The notes under the pieces were generated by a model that ran no database searches, had not been told where the DNA came from, and was given only the letters and a program-made list of their open reading frames with translations. This document shows, in pieces, positions 55,591 through 64,000 of a DNA stretch of 64,000 bases (its first letter is position 1; each line of letters begins with the position of its first letter). This DNA is from Kordiimonas aestuarii (GTDB lineage Bacteria > Pseudomonadota > Alphaproteobacteria > Sphingomonadales > Kordiimonadaceae): positions 290,549 through 354,548 of the forward strand of contig NZ_JAOBPP010000020.1 of NCBI RefSeq assembly GCF_025574465.1, read 5' to 3'. Position numbers and translations under genes: made by a program.

Positions 55591-56550
55591 ATGGCTGGCG
55601 AATTTGACCTGATCGCAAAATATTTTGCCCCGCTTGCGGGCCCCGAAGGACTTGGCCTGACGGATGATGCCGCCTGCCTCAGCCCGCAACCGGGTAAAAG
55701 CCTGATTGTGACCAAGGATGTGATCGTCGGCGGGGTGCATTTTTTTGACAATGACACGCCCGGAAGCATTGCTCACAAAGCGCTAGCGGTTAATCTTTCC
55801 GACCTCGCCGCTAAAGGCGCTATACCAAAATGTTATTTCCTTGGCCTTTGCCTGCCCAGAGATATTGATGAAATCTGGCTCTCAAGCTTTGCGTCAGGGC
55901 TTAAAAAAATGCAGGAAGAATACGGCATCACCCTCGCCGGCGGTGACACCACCTCCAGCCCCGGGCCGGTGATGGTCAGTGTGACGGCAATGGGCGATGT
56001 ACCGGTTGGGCAAATGCTGCGACGGAACGGTGCAGGCGCTGGCGACCTAGTTTTTGTGTCCGGCACTTTGGGCGATGCCGCCTTGGGCCTTAAATGCCTG
56101 CTGGGGGAGCTGGACCCGGATGACGGACTGGCCCGGCGCTATCATTATCCCACGCCGCGCACAACACTGGGTCCCGCGCTTGTGGGGCTTGCAAGCGCAT
56201 CTGCCGACATCTCGGACGGACTGCTGGCTGATCTGGGCCATATCTGTGAAACGTCGCGACTGGGCGCGGATATAGAGGAAGCCAAATTGCCGGTGTCGAG
56301 CCGTGTGCGGGAGCTTGTGGGCGAAAACCCGGACCTTGCGGGATTGGTCTACACCGGCGGTGACGACTATGAACTGGTGTTTACTGCACCTGAGGAAAAA
56401 CGCCGCGAGATTGATGCCGTTGCCGGAAAAACAGGTGTGCGGGTAACCGTCGTTGGTCGCATCTCCGACACGGCTGGCATACGCCTTGTTGATCAAAACG
56501 GCGAGCTGGTGCAAAGTGCACGCACCGGCTATCAACATTTTGAAACTTAG
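55591..56550 (+). CDS. thiL: Thiamine-monophosphate kinase
   Basis: 319 aa. PurM-like fold with GEFDLIAKYFAPL, LTDDAACLSPQPGKSLIVTKD, AVNLSDLAAKGAIPKCYFLG, ITLAGGDTTSSPGPVMVSVT, ADISDGLLADLGHIC and VYTGGDDYELVFT. Phosphorylates thiamine monophosphate to the active cofactor. It follows nusB after 61 bp and precedes a FliL-like gene after 17 bp. Confidence 0.95.
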   Translation: MAGEFDLIAKYFAPLAGPEGLGLTDDAACLSPQPGKSLIVTKDVIVGGVHFFDNDTPGSIAHKALAVNLSDLAAKGAIPKCYFLGLCLPRDIDEIWLSSFASGLKKMQEEYGITLAGGDTTSSPGPVMVSVTAMGDVPVGQMLRRNGAGAGDLVFVSGTLGDAALGLKCLLGELDPDDGLARRYHYPTPRTTLGPALVGLASASADISDGLLADLGHICETSRLGADIEEAKLPVSSRVRELVGENPDLAGLVYTGGDDYELVFTAPEEKRREIDAVAGKTGVRVTVVGRISDTAGIRLVDQNGELVQSARTGYQHFET

Positions 56551-56567
56551 GGATAAAAGGCGCGCAT

Positions 56568-57077
56568 ATGGCACAGGATCCATCTTCGATTGAAACTGAG
56601 GGCGGCGGATCAGGCAAGGTACTTCTGGTGCTTGGGCTACTCGGCGGTTTAGCCGTCGGTGGTGGGCTTGGATATTATTACTCCAAAAGCGCAGGTGGCG
56701 GTGAAGATGGCACCAAGACGGAACAGGTCAAGAAGGCGCCCAAGGGGCCTCTCATTGATATTGATTTCGAACGCATCGCTGTGCCGATTTACGCAAAAAC
56801 TGAAAACGGTCAGCGTTTCCTTGGGAACTATTTTGTTGATCTGGCTGTACAGGTGCGGGGTGATGATCACCAAATTGCGGTGCGCCGGGCGGAAACACAA
56901 CTGCAACATGCGTTTGTGTCCGCGATCAGCCGGACAGACCTGATGCGAGAAGACTCGCCGCTGGAACTGGATGTGGACAAGATTGGCACCACCCTTACCG
57001 CCAAAGCCAATGAGATTCTCGGCAAGGGCGTGGTTGAGGCCGTTCGGGTTAAAAACGCCATGCGGCTCAATCGTTAA
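56568..57077 (+). CDS. FliL-like membrane protein
   Basis: 169 aa. A single N-terminal membrane segment (about 18-37, Leu/Gly-rich), a charged linker and a periplasmic domain (about 65-169): FERIAVPIYAKTENGQRFLGNYFVDLAVQV followed by RRAETQLQHAFVSAISRTDL and a C-terminal helix. This is the layout of FliL, which stabilises the flagellar motor stator, but the match is loose and no flagellar genes are nearby. A gene of this kind after thiL occurs in other alphaproteobacteria. The role is uncertain. The 234 bp after it hold no gene I can support. Confidence 0.6.
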   Translation: MAQDPSSIETEGGGSGKVLLVLGLLGGLAVGGGLGYYYSKSAGGGEDGTKTEQVKKAPKGPLIDIDFERIAVPIYAKTENGQRFLGNYFVDLAVQVRGDDHQIAVRRAETQLQHAFVSAISRTDLMREDSPLELDVDKIGTTLTAKANEILGKGVVEAVRVKNAMRLNR

Positions 57078-57311
57078 AAGCGCGGAATCTAGCCAAAAAT
57101 ATAAAAAACATCGCCGTGCTGCAGGGCGGCGCCTCACTTTGGCGGTTGCAAGGCCGCATTTTGCTCCATAAGGTGATTGGTGGCCACCCTGTCTAGTTTT
57201 TAGTTAGTCAGGAGTATGGGGTTCGCCTAATCAATCTGGGCGGCATGTATAGGGGAATTTCTCCGCCCGGTAAGACCAACATTTGGGTCCGTTTTAGGGA
57301 GGGGATATCCC

Positions 57312-59399
<2,088 letters not shown>

Positions 59400-59421
59400 A
59401 GGCATCGACCAATTCAAAAAG

Positions 59422-59448
59422 AAAAGCCCCGGTGTTGCCGGGGCTTTT
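59422..59448. terminator. Bidirectional intrinsic terminator between hppA and bamE
   Basis: AAAAGCCCCGG and CCGGGGCTTTT form a perfect 11-bp stem with a 5-base loop. The T-run/A-run flanks serve both convergent genes. Confidence 0.95.
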
Positions 59449-59473
59449 GCTTTGTTTTGTTGTTTTAGACCGG

Positions 59474-59965
59474 TTAGCCGTTCGGCCCACGGTTTTCGCC
59501 TGAACCCACAGGCGCGGCACCCGAGAAGCGACCCACGTTGCCAAAAATCTGCTGGAAGAAGTTCAGGTCACGGCCACGGGTTGGTGTCTTGTCACCCACC
59601 GGGTTGACGTCGCGCATGGCGGCCATGTCAAAATTCTGCACATCGGTAACCACGCCGGCATCGTTGAAGGCGACTGCCATCACACGGTGTTCCTTGGGGT
59701 CCGGCCAGAAAACGGGGCGTACGCGAACCGTGGTGGAGACATAATACCATTTGTTGTCGTTAAACGATGCCTTCACGCTGGGTGTGCCCAGTGTCGATTC
59801 TACCGACTGGCGGTTATCAACGCCGGGCTGGATCGCATCTGCCAGCTGTTTATCAAAAACATAACCGCGAACCATGCGCGTGTTACCGCATGCCGACAGT
59901 GCTACACCGGCAGCCAGGCACAGTATGATTGGCTTGATGGCGCGGCTTTTTACTCGTGATATCAT
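59474..59965 (-). CDS. bamE: Outer-membrane assembly lipoprotein BamE
   Basis: 163 aa. The signal peptide ends in lipobox ALSACGN (Cys at about residue 26). The BamE/SmpA core follows: IQPGVDNRQSVESTLGTPSVKASFNDNKWYYVST and a later VMAVAFNDAGVVTDV. Part of the machinery that inserts outer-membrane beta-barrels. It is divergent from the bc1 chaperone gene, a conserved alphaproteobacterial arrangement. Confidence 0.92.
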   Translation of the reverse strand: MISRVKSRAIKPIILCLAAGVALSACGNTRMVRGYVFDKQLADAIQPGVDNRQSVESTLGTPSVKASFNDNKWYYVSTTVRVRPVFWPDPKEHRVMAVAFNDAGVVTDVQNFDMAAMRDVNPVGDKTPTRGRDLNFFQQIFGNVGRFSGAAPVGSGENRGPNG

Positions 59966-60129
59966 CGCTTGAACCTACTTTCGGACAATTGCGGATCAAA
60001 ACTTCCAGAAGCCTTAATAGCCGCCAGCATTGCATGGTGCAAGGCTCCGTGTTAGAGCCACGGCAAATTAAGCATATCTTTTACCTGTATTCGACTATTG
60101 TCGAATTACGGCGATTTGGAGGAAAGCGC

Positions 60130-60711
60130 ATGCTTGAGCGCCTGTTTCCCGGTTTCAAAAGCAAAAAAACAGCCTATGCCCTTTATGGCAAACTGGTAGG
60201 CCAGGCCCGGCAGCCCGTATTTTATACAGGCCTTGAGGTGACTGACACGCTGGATGGCCGGTTTGATATGATTTTGCTTCATATGTTCCTGATTCAGAAT
60301 CGGCTTGCCACGGAAGGCGAGGCGACGGCTAGGCTGCGCCGCCAGATTCAGGAAGCCATGGTCGCCGACATGGACAGGTCGCTGCGCGAAATGGGCGTGG
60401 GTGACATGGGAATTGGCCGTGAGGTCAAAAAAATGGGGGTCGCCTGGTTTGGCCGCTTGAAGGCCTACGCCGCCGCGGTGGAGGCGGATGACCCGCAAGC
60501 CGAGCTGGCAACTGCAATTGCGCGCAACCTTTACAAAAAGGAAGCCGTCTCAAGGGCACCGGATATGGCGGCCTATATCCTTGATGCCCGTAAAAAGCTT
60601 GCCGCCTATAGCGTGGAAGAAATCAAAACGCTATCATTTGAGTTTCCCCAGCCGGTGCCAAGCGCACCTACGCCCATGCCTGCCACTCAGGAAGGAGCAG
60701 ACAATGAGTAA
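60130..60711 (+). CDS. Ubiquinol-cytochrome c chaperone (CBP3-like)
   Basis: 193 aa from the ATG at 60130, which has GGAGGAAAG upstream; an earlier in-frame start at 59956 would add unrelated residues over the promoter. Core: LYGKLVGQARQPVFYTGLEV, DTLDGRFDMILLHMFLIQNRL, RRQIQEAMVADMDRSLREMGVGD and KKMGVAWFGRLKAYA. Assists assembly of the cytochrome bc1 complex. The stop overlaps the DUF177 start by 8 bp. Confidence 0.9.
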   Translation: MLERLFPGFKSKKTAYALYGKLVGQARQPVFYTGLEVTDTLDGRFDMILLHMFLIQNRLATEGEATARLRRQIQEAMVADMDRSLREMGVGDMGIGREVKKMGVAWFGRLKAYAAAVEADDPQAELATAIARNLYKKEAVSRAPDMAAYILDARKKLAAYSVEEIKTLSFEFPQPVPSAPTPMPATQEGADNE

Positions 60712-61252
60712 AGAGATTTCCCTGAATTTCACCCTGCCTCTCACGGATGTAGACCGGGAAGGGCGGGCCTATCACCTTGAAGCCAGTGAGGAGGAATGTA
60801 ATGCGCTGGCGGAACGTTTTGACCTCGCCGGTTTTTCTGCACTCAAAGCGGACGTGCAGGTAAAGGACAAGGGCCCCGATGTGGGGATTGAGGTTTCGGG
60901 CCAGTTGGAAGCCGCACTTACCCAACGTTGCATCGTCACACTTGATCCGGTAACGGAAACGGTCAAGAGCGATTTTACCCTCATGCTCGTTAGCCCTGAA
61001 ATGGCGGACCGCATGGATGAGGAAGAGGTTTATCTTGATCCTGCCGCACCTGAATATGATGCCCTTGAGGGGGATATTATCCCGCTTGGCGACATCGTGG
61101 CGCAGACGGTTTCAATCAATATGAACCCTTACCCCAGGGTTGAAGGTGCCGAGATAAGTATAGAAAATAAAAAAGATATTTCTGTCAACGAGCCGGAGCT
61201 GAAGAAGCCGAATCCCTTCGCTGTTCTTGAGAAGCTGCGCAAGGAATCTTGA
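60704..61252 (+). CDS. YceD/DUF177 family protein
   Basis: 182 aa. The start ATG at 60704 lies in the end of the chaperone gene. The DUF177 pattern includes CIVTLDPVTETVKSDFTLMLV, an acidic stretch (EEEVYLDPAAPEYDALEGD), IIPLGDIVAQTVSINMNPYPR and the ending KPNPFAVLEKLRK. In other bacteria YceD is linked to 23S rRNA accumulation and the L32 gene; here plsX follows after 120 bp with no rpmF in between. Confidence 0.9.
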   Translation: MSKEISLNFTLPLTDVDREGRAYHLEASEEECNALAERFDLAGFSALKADVQVKDKGPDVGIEVSGQLEAALTQRCIVTLDPVTETVKSDFTLMLVSPEMADRMDEEEVYLDPAAPEYDALEGDIIPLGDIVAQTVSINMNPYPRVEGAEISIENKKDISVNEPELKKPNPFAVLEKLRKES

Positions 61253-61372
61253 AGTAGCGATTAAATTCGCTATGGTCAGCCGAAGAAGGGTTCCTTGTGT
61301 ATGGGTTGAGGGCTGGCACGAGGGCACGTATAATAAAAAAGCACGCCAACGTTTGAGATTGGATAATTATTC

Positions 61373-62428
61373 GTGGCAAGAGAAATAACCATTGCGGTCG
61401 ACGCCATGGGGGGCGACCATGCACCAGGCATGGTCATAGAGGGCATCGCACAGGCACGTACTCTTTTTCCGGGAACGCGGTTTCACGTTTACGGTGATGA
61501 GACAAAGATCAAGCCGCTTCTTGAGGCGCACCCCGAGCTTGCCAAGGCAAGTGACCTTTTTCACACCGACGAGGTGGTCTCCAGCGACATGAAGCCGTCG
61601 CAGGCGCTGCGCCGCGCGCGCAATTCCTCCATGGGGCTTGCGCTGCAGGCCGTCAAGGATGGCTCCGCTGACGTGGCTATCTCTGCTGGCAACACCGGCG
61701 CGCTGATGGCGCTGGCAAAATTTATCCTGCGCACCATGCCGGGCATCGACCGTCCGGCGCTGATTTCACCATTGCCAACCCTTCGGGGGGAGAGCGTGAT
61801 GCTTGACCTTGGCGCCAATGTGGAATGTGACGCCGGAAACCTTGTGCAGTTTGCCATCATGGGCGCGGCCTACGTGCGGACTGTATTGGGCTTGTCGAAT
61901 CCGACTGTTGCGCTTTTGAATGTCGGCACCGAGGAGCTCAAGGGCAAAGACACGATCAAGGCCGCTGCGGATGTGCTGCGCGCCTCCAAGCACCTGCCGC
62001 TTGATTTCACTGGCTATGTTGAAGGGAATGACGTTGGCGCGGGTGTCGTGGATGTTGTGGTAACCGATGGTTTCACCGGTAACGTGGCGCTCAAGATGGC
62101 GGAAGGCACGGCCCGGCTTATGACCGAACTTCTGGGGCGGGCGTTCCGGTCATCAATGTCGACCAAGCTAGGCTATCTGCTGTCACGGCATGGCCTCAGG
62201 TCGCTTCGGGATCACCTGGACCCCAATAACCATAACGGTGGTGTGTTCCTCGGTCTCAATGGTCTGGTGATGAAAAGCCATGGCGGCGCCAATGCTCACG
62301 GGTTTGCATCTGCGGTCACGTCGGCGATTGACATGGCGCAAAATGACCTGATTCGCCTTATCAGTGAAGACCTTGGCCGCATTTCAGAGCCGGAAACGAC
62401 TGGAGATGAAGAGGCCGGGGCGGCATAA
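61373..62428 (+). CDS. plsX: Phosphate acyltransferase PlsX
   Basis: 351 aa, GTG start. Motifs: ITIAVDAMGGDHAPGMVIEG, DMKPSQALRRARNSSMGLAL, AISAGNTGALMALAKF, LNVGTEELKGKD and DVVVTDGFTGNVALKMAEGTA. Makes acyl-phosphate from acyl-ACP for phospholipid synthesis. The usual next gene, fabH, is missing; ihfA follows after 184 bp. Confidence 0.95.
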   Translation: MAREITIAVDAMGGDHAPGMVIEGIAQARTLFPGTRFHVYGDETKIKPLLEAHPELAKASDLFHTDEVVSSDMKPSQALRRARNSSMGLALQAVKDGSADVAISAGNTGALMALAKFILRTMPGIDRPALISPLPTLRGESVMLDLGANVECDAGNLVQFAIMGAAYVRTVLGLSNPTVALLNVGTEELKGKDTIKAAADVLRASKHLPLDFTGYVEGNDVGAGVVDVVVTDGFTGNVALKMAEGTARLMTELLGRAFRSSMSTKLGYLLSRHGLRSLRDHLDPNNHNGGVFLGLNGLVMKSHGGANAHGFASAVTSAIDMAQNDLIRLISEDLGRISEPETTGDEEAGAA

Positions 62429-62465
62429 GCTGCCCCAAATCGCCGCCAAAAGTCACCTCTGCGGC

Positions 62466-62496
62466 CAAACTGTATCAAATTGTGTCAAAACTGCGC
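62466..62496. repeat. Phased CAAACTGT-like repeats between plsX and ihfA
   Basis: CAAACTGTAT, CAAATTGTGT and CAAAACTGCGC follow one another with 10-11 bp spacing, in the 184-bp plsX-ihfA gap. The core resembles the AAACTGTG units upstream of gph (33247-33297). They could be binding sites controlling ihfA. No ORF is present in the gap. Confidence 0.5.
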
Positions 62497-62612
62497 CATA
62501 AACCCTTCTAATCACACGTTAAAAAGTTGCTCCAAGATTGACAGCCCCGCAGCGTTGCTTTAGCTTTTTCCGTTAGGGCATGGTGATGTCCCTTCTTTCA
62601 GCGGAGGCAGAT

Positions 62613-62903
62613 ATGAGCGACAAGACACTTACGCGGGCGGACTTGACCGAAGCGGTCTATGAAGAAGTAGGCTTATCGCGGAATGAGTCGGCTGACCTTG
62701 TTGAGGCCGTTCTTGGTGAAATATCCGATTGTCTCGTCGACGGTGACAATGTGAAAATCTCCTCGTTCGGCAGTTTCCTTGTGCGCCAGAAAAACGGTCG
62801 CATGGGCCGTAACCCCAAAACGGGGGAAGAGGTGCCAATCGACCCACGGCGGGTTCTGGTCTTCCGTCCAAGCCAGGTCATGAAAGACCGCATCAACGCT
62901 TGA
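62613..62903 (+). CDS. ihfA: Integration host factor alpha subunit
   Basis: 96 aa from the ATG at 62613 (CGGAGGCAGAT upstream; an in-frame ATG at 62580 lacks family support). HU/IHF fold: [51 protein letters not shown] and [15 protein letters not shown]; the Arg-Asn-Pro loop is the DNA-intercalating tip. Bends DNA as a heterodimer with IhfB. A MerR gene follows after 20 bp. Confidence 0.95.
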   Translation: MSDKTLTRADLTEAVYEEVGLSRNESADLVEAVLGEISDCLVDGDNVKISSFGSFLVRQKNGRMGRNPKTGEEVPIDPRRVLVFRPSQVMKDRINA

Positions 62904-62923
62904 CATGAACGGAGGTTCCCCGC

Positions 62924-63385
62924 GTGAACATGCCAGCAGACGACGGCCGTGACAGGCCGCGCGGCGAAAAAGGCCGCGAAGCGTTCCGGACAATTTCCGA
63001 GGTAGCGGACGAGCTTGACCTGCCGCAACATGTGCTCAGGTTCTGGGAAAGCAAGTTTTCCCAGATCAAACCGCTCAAGCGTGGTGGCAACCGCCGCTAT
63101 TACCGCCCGGACGACGTAACATTGCTGCGCGCCATCAAGGCGCTTCTGCACGCTGATGGGTATACCATCAAGGGCGTGCAAAAGCTTTTCAAGGCACAGG
63201 GGCTGCGGGCCACTGTTGCGCAGGCTTTAGGGCTTGAAGACGATACCGTCGCGCCGGAAGCGGATGTAGCGGCTGCCGAAGAAACGGCTGACAGTAGCGC
63301 GGCAGACGAGGGCACACCAACCAGCATGGCAGCGCTTGAAAGCCTGCTCAGGGACCTCAAGGCCATTCGCGCCAAGCTTGATTGA
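62924..63385 (+). CDS. MerR-family regulator
   Basis: 153 aa, GTG start. N-terminal winged helix: [24 protein letters not shown], then [38 protein letters not shown]. The C-terminal part is acidic, Ala-rich and lacks Cys ligands, so it is not a classic metal sensor. The ihfA-MerR pair is conserved in alphaproteobacteria; the target is not known. Confidence 0.92.
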   Translation: MNMPADDGRDRPRGEKGREAFRTISEVADELDLPQHVLRFWESKFSQIKPLKRGGNRRYYRPDDVTLLRAIKALLHADGYTIKGVQKLFKAQGLRATVAQALGLEDDTVAPEADVAAAEETADSSAADEGTPTSMAALESLLRDLKAIRAKLD

Positions 63386-63395
63386 TCTATTCTCT

Positions 63396-64000
63396 TTAAG
63401 TTTTACCCTTTGGGTGCACCCGGTAGGCACAGCGTCGCGCGCCGGTAAGCATATGCTCTTCGCGCTCGACCGTGGCATCGTCTTTCACCAGGTCCTGAAA
63501 CAACTTCAGTTCCTTGTTGCACAGCCCCGAGCATACCTTGGCGGCTTCACACACCGGGCAGTGGTTCTCCAGCAGCAGCAGATCACCGTTCTCGGCTTCC
63601 TGTACCTCTGCCATATAACCTTCCCTGCTGCGCTCGCGGGCGATGGCTTGCAGTTTGCCCATGAGGGTCGCACTTGCCCCACCAAACGCCGCGCGATACC
63701 GCTCGCCCTGCTTAACCGTCCGATGGGTCACCAGTTTATCAAGCGCGTCGTCTCCCATCACGGAGCGAATACTTTCGATCAGATCAAGCGATAGCTCCCG
63801 GTGCGCATCGGGGAAATAAACATCGGCTTTTTCTGTTAGCTCCCAGTGTTTTGCAGGTCGACCGCGCCCGGAAGGTGTCGGGGTGGCGCAACAGGTCACC
63901 GCCCCTTCATCCTGTAGCTGATAAAGATGCTGCCGGACCGCCATGGGCGTCAGGTCAAGGGTCGTTGCCAAGTCGTCGGCGCGGGCATGCCCGCGGCGCT
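63396..64000 (-). CDS. SufR-like helix-turn-helix regulator (start lies beyond the right edge)
   Basis: The minus frame is open through position 64000, so the N-terminus is cut off; about 201 residues are visible. The partial winged helix reads HARADDLATTLDLTPMAVRQHLYQL. The C-terminal domain has the cysteine pattern of SufR-like iron-sulfur regulators: NHCPVCEAAKVCSGLCNKEL and a final GARRCAYRV. Such proteins sense iron-sulfur cluster status and control suf or related genes. Convergent with the MerR gene, 10 bp apart. Confidence 0.8.
   Translation of the reverse strand, partial: RRGHARADDLATTLDLTPMAVRQHLYQLQDEGAVTCCATPTPSGRGRPAKHWELTEKADVYFPDAHRELSLDLIESIRSVMGDDALDKLVTHRTVKQGERYRAAFGGASATLMGKLQAIARERSREGYMAEVQEAENGDLLLLENHCPVCEAAKVCSGLCNKELKLFQDLVKDDATVEREEHMLTGARRCAYRVHPKGKT

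Overview
The window is a continuous chromosomal stretch from an alphaproteobacterium with moderately high GC. The order bamE / cytochrome bc1 chaperone / DUF177 / plsX / ihfA / MerR, the one-step (ALA synthase) haem route, a MucR/Ros regulator, an LdtR-type MarR regulator and a RibB protein with a degenerate RibA half are all typical of that class. The complete exosortase-A polysaccharide locus and the RTX proteins suggest a free-living, probably aquatic, biofilm-forming lineage. A Kordiimonadales- or sphingomonad-like organism would fit, but the sequence alone does not settle the genus. I see no rRNA, tRNA, insertion sequence, prophage or CRISPR array.

Layout. (1) 1-1931 (minus) is the N-terminal part of a large anchored or secreted protein that runs off the left edge into Pro/Thr-rich repeats. 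(2) 2114-3049 is a CobT-like protein that has lost key catalytic motifs. (3) 3196-21618 (plus) is a complete exosortase A (XrtA) exopolysaccharide operon: priming sugar transferase, PrsT TPR protein, two glycosyltransferases, polysaccharide export lipoprotein, chain-length protein, tyrosine autokinase, outer-membrane barrel, AAA ATPase, deacetylase, FemAB protein, exosortase/EpsI fusion and amidotransferase. A 45-codon membrane microprotein sits in its middle. (4) 29192-21624 (minus) is the phosphate regulon phoR-pstSCAB-phoU-phoB. (5) 29488-32588 (plus) is a tight four-gene cassette: a Tat-signal, Asp/Gly/Ser-rich protein, a PqqD-like peptide chaperone, an HprK-related kinase and a nucleotidyltransferase. 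It resembles the phospho-tailoring part of some lasso-peptide clusters without the cyclase or peptidase, and is the best candidate here for an undescribed system. (6) 32545-34999 holds a Gph-like phosphatase and a class II DAHP synthase, separated by an 11-bp phased repeat array. (7) 35249-39350 (minus) holds two RTX proteins with matching C-terminal ends. (8) 39495-49110 holds NAD synthetase, gltX-cysS-trmJ, a C-type-lectin-like secreted protein, hemB, ldtR, hemA, a small conserved protein and mucR. (9) 49361-57077 is a plus-strand run: rpiB, glyA, nrdR, ribD-ribE-ribB-ribH, nusB, thiL and a FliL-like membrane protein. (10) 57312-59399 is the proton-pumping pyrophosphatase, ended by a strong bidirectional terminator. 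(11) 59474-64000 holds bamE, the bc1 chaperone, DUF177, plsX, ihfA, MerR and a partial SufR-like regulator; fabH, usually between plsX and ihfA, is absent.

How the parts fit. The XrtA operon encodes synthesis, modification, export and surface sorting of an exopolysaccharide and PEP-CTERM proteins, although no PEP-CTERM substrate is visible in the window. The pst/pho block senses and imports phosphate. The HprK/PqqD cassette probably phosphorylates and possibly further modifies a polypeptide, plausibly the Tat-exported Asp-rich protein next to it. The right half is mostly housekeeping (translation, cofactors, membrane lipid and energy).
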